This document shows, piece after piece, positions 1 to 5,657 of a DNA stretch of 22,215 nucleotides. Below the pieces are notes generated by a model, which saw only the letters and a program-made list of their open reading frames with translations, had not been told where the DNA came from and made no database searches. The stretch is from positions 1-22,215 of the forward strand of contig WGSL01000029.1 of NCBI GenBank assembly GCA_014871665.1, read 5' to 3'. Source of the stretch: Collinsella sp. (GTDB lineage: Bacteria; Actinomycetota; Coriobacteriia; Coriobacteriales; Coriobacteriaceae). How positions within the stretch are numbered: the stretch's first letter is position 1; every line of letters starts with the position of its first letter. The translations under genes and the position numbers were made by a program.

Positions 1-2
1 TG

Positions 3-275
3 CTGGGGACGCACGCCCCCTACGGCACCTACGACTGCACCGGCTCCGGCGCCGTGAAGTCCTGGGCCGACATCGCCCGCGCCGTCTTCGAGGCCGCCAA
101 CGGCAACGGGGACAAGGTCGTGCCGGTCAGCACCGCCGACTACTACGGCGGCGCCGAGGGACCCGTCGCCCCGCGCCCGGTCCACTCCGCGCTCGACCTT
201 TCCAGGCTCGAGTCGGTCGGGTTCCACATGCCCGACTGGGAGGAAGAGCTTGGGGAGTACCTCAAGACGCTCTAG
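3..275 (+). CDS. rfbD: dTDP-4-dehydrorhamnose reductase, C-terminal part (RmlD family)
   Basis: The open frame enters from the left edge, so the N-terminal NAD-binding part is missing. About 90 codons remain and end at TAG 273-275. The visible residues fit the C-terminal substrate domain of RmlD: GTYDCTGSGAVKSWADIA, a PVSTADYY stretch, a PRPVHSALD segment, and a final W-x3-L-x2-YL pattern. The family reduces dTDP-4-dehydrorhamnose to dTDP-L-rhamnose in the cytoplasm, supplying rhamnose for surface glycans. The glycosyltransferase and ABC exporter next to it fit that role. Whether the full protein is fused to an RmlC epimerase, as happens in some actinobacteria, cannot be seen. A bidirectional terminator follows 24 bases after the stop. 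Confidence 0.82.
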   Translation: MGTHAPYGTYDCTGSGAVKSWADIARAVFEAANGNGDKVVPVSTADYYGGAEGPVAPRPVHSALDLSRLESVGFHMPDWEEELGEYLKTL

Positions 276-297
276 CCGCTATCAACTTTTCGAGAGT

Positions 298-330
298 AAA
301 AGCCGCCGTTCTTTAACGGCGGCTTTTCTT
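298..330. terminator. Bidirectional intrinsic terminator between rfbD and the glycosyltransferase
   Basis: A perfect 11-bp stem (300-310 with 315-325) has a 4-base loop (311-314). It is flanked by A residues on the left and TTTTCTT on the right, so it can stop transcription from either side. It lies between two convergent genes. Confidence 0.88.
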
Positions 331-380
331 GTTGATGGCTATCTGCGCAGTGGTGCCAATAGTATTTTGCGGAAGATCTT

Positions 381-1349
381 TCACTCGCTTGGCGTGGTGG
401 CGGACCTGCCGGGCTGGTCATCGTAGGCGTATTTGCTGTACACGTTGACCTCCCACTGCTTTTTTTCGACCTTTGCCACGGAATCGAGGATGAAGCCGGT
501 CGCAAGGCTCAGACCGCACAGGAACATAAACGACGCGGCGAGCATGGCGGTGGGGAAGCGCGGAACGAGGTCGGTCTGGAAATACTCGACAACGATGGGC
601 ATGCCCAAGGCGAGGCCGATCACCGCAAACAGAAGCGCGACGAGGCTGAAGAACTTCAGCGGGCGGTAGTCCTTGAACAGCGTGCCGATCATCGCAACGA
701 CTTTAATGCCGTCGCTCACGGTATTGAGCTTGGACTCGGAACCCTCGGGACGATCGCGGTACTCGATGGGCACATCTTTGATGCGCCAGCGGTGGTCGAC
801 GGCGTGGATCGAGAGCTCGGTTTCGATTTGGAAGCCCTCGGAAAGCACAGGGAAGGTTTTAACGAACGGGCGGCTCATGGCGCGGTAGCCGGTCATGACG
901 TCATCGAAGCTGTAGCCATAGATCCACTTGATCATGGCGCGGACCAGATTGTTGCCAAAGCCGTGGAATGCACGCTTGTTTTCCTCGGCGTAGGTGCCGT
1001 TGGAAAGGCGGTCGCCTACGGTCATATCGGCCGTGCCGTTGAGGATAGGCTCGCAGAGGGCTTTGGCCGCCTCGGCGGGGTAGGTGTCGTCTCCGTCGAC
1101 CATCAGGTAGCAATCGGCGTCGATATCGCGAAACATCTGGCGGCACACGTTGCCCTTTCCCTGACGGGGCTCAAAGCGAACCGTGGCGCCGTGCTCGGTG
1201 GCGATGCGTGAGGTATCGTCCGACGAGTTGTTGTCATAGACATAGACCGTCGCTTGCGGAAGCTCGCGGTGAAAGTCGTCGATGACTTTGCCGATCGTGA
1301 GCGCTTCGCTGTAGCAGGGGATGATGACGGCGATAGATTCAGAATTCAC
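381..1349 (-). CDS. Membrane-anchored family 2 glycosyltransferase (polyprenyl-phosphate glycosyltransferase-like)
   Basis: This 322-residue protein starts at GTG (complement of 1347-1349), with GGAG about 8 bases upstream. Residues 1-220 form a GT-A fold of family GT2: an opening VIIPCYSEA, then VYDNNSSDDT near 37-46, and the metal/sugar-binding DGDD at 85-88. MTGYRAMSR (152-160) and an ETELS/HRWRI block follow, typical of dolichyl- or undecaprenyl-phosphate sugar transferases (DPM1/GtrB-like). Two hydrophobic helices at about 232-252 and 266-288 should anchor it in the membrane. The family moves a sugar from a nucleotide donor to a lipid carrier or growing glycan at the inner membrane face. 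The exact sugar and acceptor are unknown. Its neighbours, a rhamnose gene and a polysaccharide exporter, support a surface-polymer role. Confidence 0.85.
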   Translation of the reverse strand: MNSESIAVIIPCYSEALTIGKVIDDFHRELPQATVYVYDNNSSDDTSRIATEHGATVRFEPRQGKGNVCRQMFRDIDADCYLMVDGDDTYPAEAAKALCEPILNGTADMTVGDRLSNGTYAEENKRAFHGFGNNLVRAMIKWIYGYSFDDVMTGYRAMSRPFVKTFPVLSEGFQIETELSIHAVDHRWRIKDVPIEYRDRPEGSESKLNTVSDGIKVVAMIGTLFKDYRPLKFFSLVALLFAVIGLALGMPIVVEYFQTDLVPRFPTAMLAASFMFLCGLSLATGFILDSVAKVEKKQWEVNVYSKYAYDDQPGRSATTPSE

Positions 1350-1379
1350 TCAATGCTCCTTACACATTCAATCCTTGCA

Positions 1380-1408
1380 AGTATAGCCGTTTGGGCTTGT
1401 CATCCTAA
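1380..1408 (-). promoter_or_regulatory. Probable promoter of the glycosyltransferase gene
   Basis: On the minus strand, TTAGGA (1403-1408) and TATACT (1380-1385) are separated by 17 bases. The likely start of transcription near 1372 leaves a short leader before the GTG start at 1349. The -35 is weak; the -10 is good. Confidence 0.5.
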
Positions 1409-1464
1409 GATGTGGGTTAGTTCTCCAGTTTTGTTGCGCGAATCGTTTGCAGGGCCGTCGGGTC

Positions 1465-1470
1465 TATACT
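1465..1470 (+). promoter_or_regulatory. Possible -10 box for the ABC exporter operon
   Basis: TATACT lies about 40 bases upstream of the GTG start of the permease. No convincing -35 hexamer is found at 16-18 bases, so this is tentative. It would make the intergenic region a divergent promoter with the glycosyltransferase. Confidence 0.3.
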
Positions 1471-1509
1471 GTTCGTTTGTCAACGATTACGAGTAAAGGA
1501 GTTGCATCC

Positions 1510-2355
1510 GTGTCGGATCAGACAAAGCAACAAGAAGCTCGCAGTCTGCCTGCGACGTTTGCTAAGAACGAATTTGAGAAGGACGCGTTTATCCTTCGTC
1601 AGCTGGTTACCAAGGATTTTAAGATCAAGTATCGCCGTAGCGTTCTGGGCGTCGCATGGTCGGTGCTCAACCCGCTTCTGATGATGATCGTCATGGCCAT
1701 CGTGTTCTCGACGATTTTTGCCCAGGGCCGCAATGGCTCGATTACGCCCGAGATGTACCCGCTGTACTTGATCGTGGGTAACGTTACCTTTGCCGTCATG
1801 TCCGAGTCTACGAACCAGGCCCTGACGTCGATCGTGGGTGCTGCCCCGCTGCTCAAGAAGGTTAAGGTGCACCGTTGGGTCTTCCCAGTACAGAAGGTGC
1901 TCTTCTCGCTGGTTAACTTTGCCTTCTCGCTGGTCGCCGTTGCCATCGTTATGCTGTGGTTCCATGTTATGCCTTCTTGGCACCTGATTCTGCTGCCGGT
2001 CTGCCTGCTGCTGCTTATGTGCTTCTGCATGGGCTTGGGCATGATGCTCTCGGCCCTCACGGTCTTTTTCCGCGACGTTATGCATCTGTGGAGTGTTGTC
2101 ATCACGGCTTGGACCTATATCACGCCTATTTTCTGGACGACCGACTTTGTTGCTCAGATGCCGCATATCGTTCGGATCTTGGTGTATGCGAACCCCATGT
2201 ACAACTACCTGCAGTTTATGCGTGATATCTTCCTGTTCCAGACTACGCCCTCGCTTTTGACGTTTGGTATGTGCGTCGCTTGGGCGGTCCTTGCGCTTGT
2301 TATTGGCTACACCGTGTTCCATAAGTCCGAGCGCAAGTTCATCCTCTACATCTAA
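1510..2355 (+). CDS. ABC-2 type polysaccharide exporter, permease subunit (Wzm/TagG-like)
   Basis: The protein is 281 residues from the GTG at 1510, which has AAGGAG (1496-1501) at 8-base spacing. A longer in-frame opening from TTG at 1447 lacks a ribosome site and was not chosen. The N-terminus is cytoplasmic and carries the family pattern KDFKIKYRRSVLGVAWSVLN. About six hydrophobic helices follow, including PLLMMIVMAIVFSTIF and a late segment near the C-terminus. Members pair with a nucleotide-binding subunit to flip lipid-linked O-antigen, teichoic acid or similar polymers across the membrane. The partner ATPase starts 8-11 bases after this stop, so they form one operon. The exported polymer is probably rhamnose-containing, judged only from the neighbouring rfbD. 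Confidence 0.88.
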   Translation: MSDQTKQQEARSLPATFAKNEFEKDAFILRQLVTKDFKIKYRRSVLGVAWSVLNPLLMMIVMAIVFSTIFAQGRNGSITPEMYPLYLIVGNVTFAVMSESTNQALTSIVGAAPLLKKVKVHRWVFPVQKVLFSLVNFAFSLVAVAIVMLWFHVMPSWHLILLPVCLLLLMCFCMGLGMMLSALTVFFRDVMHLWSVVITAWTYITPIFWTTDFVAQMPHIVRILVYANPMYNYLQFMRDIFLFQTTPSLLTFGMCVAWAVLALVIGYTVFHKSERKFILYI

Positions 2356-2366
2356 GGAGTGCTGTG

Positions 2367-3134
2367 ATGACTGAATCTGTTGTTGATTACAGCGAGCAGC
2401 CTCTGGCTGTCGAGGTCGACGACGTCACCATGATCTTTAACATGGCGTCCGAGTCGCTGACCAACCTCAAGGAGTACTTCATCAAGCTTGGCAAGCACGA
2501 GCTGTTCTTTGAGGAGTTTAGGGCGCTTAAGCACATCTCGTTCGATATTCATCGTGGCGAGGTCGTGGGTCTGGTCGGCACCAATGGCTCCGGCAAGTCT
2601 ACGATGCTCAAGATTATCGCTGGCGTGCTTGAGCCTAGCGAGGGCAGTGTTAAGGTGCACGGTAACATCGCGCCGCTGATTGAGCTTGGTGCCGGCTTTG
2701 ACCCCGAGCTGACTGCCCGCGAGAACATCTATCTGAACGGTGCCCTGCTCGGCTATACCAAGGAGTTCATCGACGCCAACTTTGACGGCATTATCGAGTT
2801 CGCTGAGCTGCAGAACTTTGTCGATATGCCGCTTAAGAACTTCTCCTCGGGCATGGTGGCGCGTATCGCCTTTGCAATCGCGACGATTACCGAGCCCGAT
2901 ATTCTAATCGTTGACGAGACGCTGTCCGTCGGTGACGTGTTCTTCCAGCAGAAGTGCGAGGACCGCATTCAGCACTTTATCCAGAGCGGCGACGTGACGG
3001 TTCTGTTCGTTTCTCACTCCATGGAGCAGGTTGAGCGCATCTGCCACCGTGCCGTTTGGATTGAGAAGGGTGACCTTCGCATGGACGGCCCGGTCAGTGA
3101 GGTCTGCAAGGCGTATCGCGAGCAGTTCAACTAG
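2367..3134 (+). CDS. ABC polysaccharide exporter, ATP-binding subunit (TagH/KpsT-like)
   Basis: The 255-residue protein is counted from ATG 2367, which sits 7 bases after AAGGAG (2354-2359). A GTG one codon earlier (2364) is too close to that site. It has Walker A GTNGSGKST at 71-79, a signature region NFSSGM near 158-163, Walker B DILIVDE at 178-184, and the switch His217 in VSHS. The N-terminal extension of about 50 residues before the ATPase core, with LTNLKEYF, is typical of polysaccharide exporters. The protein stops after the ATPase core. The C-terminal carbohydrate-recognition domain of Wzt is therefore absent, pointing to a KpsT/TagH-type system. It powers export by the permease encoded just upstream. 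Confidence 0.9.
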   Translation: MTESVVDYSEQPLAVEVDDVTMIFNMASESLTNLKEYFIKLGKHELFFEEFRALKHISFDIHRGEVVGLVGTNGSGKSTMLKIIAGVLEPSEGSVKVHGNIAPLIELGAGFDPELTARENIYLNGALLGYTKEFIDANFDGIIEFAELQNFVDMPLKNFSSGMVARIAFAIATITEPDILIVDETLSVGDVFFQQKCEDRIQHFIQSGDVTVLFVSHSMEQVERICHRAVWIEKGDLRMDGPVSEVCKAYREQFN

Positions 3135-3136
3135 GT

Positions 3137-3142
3137 TATAAT
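3137..3142 (+). promoter_or_regulatory. Possible -10 box for tRNA-Arg(TCT)
   Basis: A perfect TATAAT lies 44 bases before the tRNA and just after the ABC ATPase stop codon. No good -35 is seen at the usual spacing, so the tRNA may also be co-transcribed with the exporter genes. Confidence 0.35.
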
Positions 3143-3186
3143 TACTTGCGCTTGGCCGAATTGTTTGGCTGGGCGTGCGGTTATTT

Positions 3187-3263
3187 GCTCCATTAGCTCA
3201 GTTGGATAGAGCAGGGGACTTCTAATCCCATGGTCGACGGTTCGAATCCGCCATGGAGCACCA
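3187..3263 (+). tRNA. tRNA-Arg (anticodon TCT)
   Basis: The acceptor stem is 3187-3193 (GCTCCAT) with 3253-3259 (ATGGAGC). The D arm is GCTC/GAGC, the anticodon loop is CTTCTAA giving anticodon TCT, and the T loop is TTCGAAT. Discriminator A3260 is followed by an encoded CCA. The first anticodon-stem pair (position 27 with 43) reads G-A, a mismatch; the other four pairs are sound. It reads AGA codons. It marks the left border of the low-GC accessory stretch to its right. Confidence 0.95.
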
Positions 3264-3272
3264 TCGTTTATT

Positions 3273-3306
3273 AAGCCCGGACCGCTTGGTGGTCTGGGCT
3301 TTTTTC
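3273..3306 (+). terminator. Intrinsic terminator of tRNA-Arg(TCT)
   Basis: An 11-bp stem (3273-3283 with 3291-3301, one G-T pair) and a 7-base loop are followed by a run of T. It lies 9 bases after the tRNA CCA end. The T run merges with the first codons of the acyltransferase remnant. Confidence 0.88.
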
Positions 3307-3535
3307 ACATGCCGGTGTTCTTTATTCTTGCCGGGTATACGTTTAGGGCGAAGCGGTGGTGCGAGCGTTCTGCGGGCAAGCCAGTCTGGCAATCTTTACG
3401 ATCCATGCGGTCGATTGGTTTATTCCTTGGCAGACCATGCCTCTGCTTATGACGCTGCCAGCATCGTGGCTCTTCGCGTCAATCGTACGCTGTGCCTGCG
3501 ATATCGGATTGGCGTACGTGATCAAGAAGGCGTAA
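3303..3535 (+). pseudogene. Remnant of an acyltransferase-3 (OafA/NeuD-like) membrane protein gene
   Basis: The stretch between the tRNA terminator and the next gene is not empty. One frame from 3303 reads FHMPVFFILAGYTFRAKRW, which closely fits the first conserved block of acyltransferase family 3 (FHMPxFFxLxGY). The next frame, from about 3371 to TAA 3533-3535, reads ASLAIFTIHAVDWFIPW and then a last hydrophobic segment ending GLAYVIKKA, which looks like the C-terminal helix of the same family. The two pieces are out of frame with each other. Together they hold about 77 codons, against about 330-380 for an intact member. The start region and nearly all transmembrane helices are gone. Intact members acylate sugars of surface glycans, so this may once have served the adjacent glycan locus. 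It is not expected to be functional. Confidence 0.68.
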
Positions 3536-3540
3536 TAGCG

Positions 3541-3569
3541 GCGGGGAGGACCAACTTGGCCCTCCCCGC
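3541..3569. terminator. Strong hairpin at the end of the ATPase gene, terminator-like
   Basis: GCGGGGAGG (3541-3549) pairs with CCTCCCCGC (3561-3569), with further pairing inside. It begins 5 bases beyond the stop of the minus-strand ATPase gene. Neither side has a clear T run, so intrinsic termination is only possible, not certain. Confidence 0.5.
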
Positions 3570-3574
3570 TGTAT

Positions 3575-4576
3575 CTAGTCTGCCTTCAGGCACTCGGGTA
3601 AGACGTTTGCAACTGCATTCATCGCCTGCGGCCTCAGGTATTGCTCATTGAGCTTTGCCTTTTTGTAGGCATAGCGAGTGTCTGCTGAGTATTTGACCAA
3701 TACATCGGCAAAGAATCGCTCCCAGCTCAGGTAATCGCGGCTTTCGATATAGCTCGAAGGGTCCTTGAGGATTTTTGGAATGTCGTTGTTGGGGATGAGG
3801 CCAGATTGCAGAAGTGTCCACTCAAATGATTCCGGGAGGAACAAGCGAACGTTCTTGTAAACGCGCTGTCCGAGCACCTTTTCGATGTAGGGACCAAATG
3901 CTGCGCCGTCTCCAATGGCAAGAACGTTTTGCTCGGGGCATTCGTGAATTGTCCGCTTTAGATTTGCTACGCCGGTGGCGGTATAGCAGGGGATCCCGAG
4001 TCGGTTGCAAAGAGCGTCGTAGAATTGATAGCCAGATTTGCTATCCTCGACAACTACGGCGTCGGGTACCTCGAATCCAACATTTAGATCCTGATACAGC
4101 ATACTTGCTGTGTGGTCATATAGCGGCTTGGTCACCGAGTAGAAGCGCCTGTCGCTCTTGCGGCCATTGATTGTTTTACTCGTCGTGTTGACTAACTTCA
4201 GGATCTCATCAACGCTGTAGGGGAGCTCGTTGGCCTCGCGACGAGATATCAGAACAAAATAGTTGGACGAGCCGTTTACGGATTTGGCGAAGTCCTTTGA
4301 GTAGATAAACTCGTTGCCCTCATCTAGAAAGACGATTGAATCTTCGATGATCGACAGCTCGCGCTCCCAGCGTCTGCCGGAAAGCGTTTCGCAAGGTACG
4401 TCGCAGCTGAGCGTGACGCCGCTTTCCTGTCCTCGGTCGTTATAGTCGCGGATCATCGAGATAAGCGTCGTTTTGCCCGTGCCGCTGTTGCCGCGTATAA
4501 AGGAAATATTGCGCTTAAACGTGAGTGTGTATTTGACCTTTGCACGCTCTACGATAACGGTATGCGTTCCCTTCAT
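3575..4576 (-). CDS. P-loop ATPase with possible TOPRIM-like C-terminal half, partner of DUF4869-like protein
   Basis: The 333-residue protein has a Walker A GNSGTGKTT at 29-37, Walker B SIVFLDE at 80-86, and a FVLISRR strand at 107-113 that could be a sensor region. No ABC signature is visible. The second half has two strands with acidic ends: VVVEDSKSG at 174-182, with Glu177 followed by Gly182, and VLAIGDGAAFG at 218-228, with Asp223. That spacing recalls the E-x4-G and D motifs of TOPRIM domains, as in OLD/DUF4435 proteins. This is inference from motifs only. Its ATG overlaps the TAA of the upstream gene by one base, so the two are translationally coupled and probably act together. GC is visibly lower than in the aro genes. 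A nuclease-linked defence ATPase is one possibility; the function is unknown. Confidence 0.72.
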   Translation of the reverse strand: MKGTHTVIVERAKVKYTLTFKRNISFIRGNSGTGKTTLISMIRDYNDRGQESGVTLSCDVPCETLSGRRWERELSIIEDSIVFLDEGNEFIYSKDFAKSVNGSSNYFVLISRREANELPYSVDEILKLVNTTSKTINGRKSDRRFYSVTKPLYDHTASMLYQDLNVGFEVPDAVVVEDSKSGYQFYDALCNRLGIPCYTATGVANLKRTIHECPEQNVLAIGDGAAFGPYIEKVLGQRVYKNVRLFLPESFEWTLLQSGLIPNNDIPKILKDPSSYIESRDYLSWERFFADVLVKYSADTRYAYKKAKLNEQYLRPQAMNAVANVLPECLKAD

Positions 4577-5025
4577 TACTCATCAACATCCAAAAAGTCA
4601 TTCGTGGCACCTACGAACTCCTGCATGTTCCTGACGATGCGGCCATCGTTATCGATGCGAATCTCAAAACGCTTCCAAGGGAACTTCATGATGTGGTATA
4701 GGGTTACAAGGACGTCTTGCTCTTTGCCGATCTTGAGTAGCCAGCGGGCACAGTTGTCTCCGCAGGTGGATGCGTTGAACACCATATTTGGGAGATTGCG
4801 AACCAGCAGCAGCGTCTTGACGCCGCCGGACAGTTCGAGTGGGGTGATCGAGCCCAGCTGTTTGCTTACGATGTTGTGGGGACCGATGAGCTCTGATCCG
4901 TCCACGCTTTTAATAATCTGTGCGGCCATAGGGTCTTCGAACCATGAGTCCAAGTATGAGTTCCTAAAATAGGTCTCGGTATCGTAGATGGAACTGGGGT
5001 AATCTCCCAGATGGATGCTTAACAT
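4576..5025 (-). CDS. DUF4869-like protein, first gene of the two-gene accessory operon
   Basis: The 149-residue protein is counted from the ATG at 5023-5025, with GGAG six bases upstream on the minus strand. A longer in-frame opening from 5115 would run back through the promoter and a terminator and was rejected. It opens MLSIHLGDYPSSIYDT and contains SGGVKTLLLV, a FNASTCGDNCARWLLKI block, and a C-terminal segment FEIRIDNDGRIVRNMQEFV. These features match my memory of the DUF4869 family, small proteins of unknown function scattered in gut Firmicutes and actinobacteria. I could not run a profile to confirm. It has no signal peptide or membrane segment. The downstream ATPase start overlaps its stop, so the two are made in step. 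Confidence 0.7.
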   Translation of the reverse strand: MLSIHLGDYPSSIYDTETYFRNSYLDSWFEDPMAAQIIKSVDGSELIGPHNIVSKQLGSITPLELSGGVKTLLLVRNLPNMVFNASTCGDNCARWLLKIGKEQDVLVTLYHIMKFPWKRFEIRIDNDGRIVRNMQEFVGATNDFLDVDE

Positions 5026-5056
5026 GCGCGTCTCCAGACATTGTGTGACTGCAAAG

Positions 5057-5062
5057 ATTATA
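5057..5062 (-). promoter_or_regulatory. -10 box of the DUF4869/ATPase operon
   Basis: The minus strand reads a perfect TATAAT here, 31 bases before the ATG. The -35 region at 17 bases (CTGGCG) is poor and lies inside the terminator hairpin of the aro operon. The promoter is thus packed directly against the upstream terminator. Confidence 0.55.
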
Positions 5063-5067
5063 TGCCA

Positions 5068-5110
5068 GTAATAAAGTGCCGCCAGTAGCGAGGTTGCTGC
5101 TGGCGGCACT
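5068..5110 (-). terminator. Intrinsic terminator of the aromatic operon
   Basis: A perfect 11-bp stem (5075-5085 with 5100-5110) is followed on the minus strand by TTATTA. It lies 46 bases after the aroQ stop and separates the aro operon from the accessory pair. Confidence 0.8.
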
Positions 5111-5155
5111 GGCATTATTAGCGTGTGAATCGCGTTGATGGATATGCTCGCGAGG

Positions 5156-5593
5156 CTACTTTTCGAGATGCTCTTTCAGCAGCTCCAGTGCGTGGGCGTA
5201 GCCTTGGAAGCCCTCGCCGGTGATGGTGGCGAAGCAGGCTAGGCGTGCATAGCTCACCTGGCGGAAGTCCTCGCGGGTCTCGACGGCGCTGATGTGGACC
5301 TCCACAGCTGGGATGGCGACGGCCTTGAGGGCATCGAGGATCGCCACGCTCGTGTGCGTGTAGGCAGCCGGGTTGATGACGATGCCGTCGACCTTGCCGT
5401 AAGCCTCCTGGATCTTGTCGACGATGCTGCCCTCGTGGTTGGACTGGAAGACCTCGACCTCGTCGAAGCCCTGTGCGGCACCCGCTTCCTGGCAGATCTG
5501 CACTAAGCGATCGTAGTTGTCGCTGCCGTAGATGCCTGGCTCGCGAATGCCGAGCATGTTGAGGTTGGGGCCGTTAATGACGAGTGCTTTCAT
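5156..5593 (-). CDS. aroQ: Type II 3-dehydroquinate dehydratase
   Basis: The 145-residue protein is counted from the ATG at 5591-5593, preceded by AAAGGA. A longer opening to 5692 runs through a palindromic repeat and the end of the previous gene and was rejected. It opens ALVINGPNLNMLGIREPGIYG, carrying the active-site Arg and Tyr. It has FQSNHEGSIVDKIQEA, INPAAYTHTSVAI, and VEVHIS with the catalytic His. Its length is normal for the family, which forms dodecamers. It converts 3-dehydroquinate to 3-dehydroshikimate in the shikimate pathway in the cytoplasm. It is the last gene of the aromatic operon and replaces the unrelated type I enzyme (AroD). Confidence 0.95.
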   Translation of the reverse strand: MKALVINGPNLNMLGIREPGIYGSDNYDRLVQICQEAGAAQGFDEVEVFQSNHEGSIVDKIQEAYGKVDGIVINPAAYTHTSVAILDALKAVAIPAVEVHISAVETREDFRQVSYARLACFATITGEGFQGYAHALELLKEHLEK

Positions 5594-5614
5594 GGTTGCT
5601 TCCTTTGCGGTTGA

Positions 5615-5655
5615 AAAACCACCACAAAGGTGCCTGTCCCCTTTGTGGTGGTTTT
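5615..5655. repeat. Palindromic repeat element with GGGGACAGGCACC core
   Basis: A perfect 16-bp stem (5615-5630 with 5640-5655) surrounds a 9-base loop. It lies 2 bases after the aroE-aroK stop and ahead of aroQ. Read on the minus strand it ends in TTTTT, so it could also act as a terminator or RNA-stability hairpin inside the operon. The stem and the GGGGACAGGCACC core look like dispersed REP-type elements. Copies elsewhere in the genome cannot be seen here. Confidence 0.75.
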
Positions 5656-5657
5656 GG

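Noticed and set aside
3253..3651. A 132-codon plus-strand frame starting within the tRNA
   Set aside because: It begins inside tRNA-Arg, runs through the terminator and into the end of the ATPase gene. The other two frames carry the acyltransferase blocks instead.
5026..5115. N-terminal extension of the DUF4869-like protein to 5115
   Set aside because: The extension covers the TATAAT box and terminator stem. The ATG at 5025 has a good ribosome site and starts at the family-like MLSIHLGDY.
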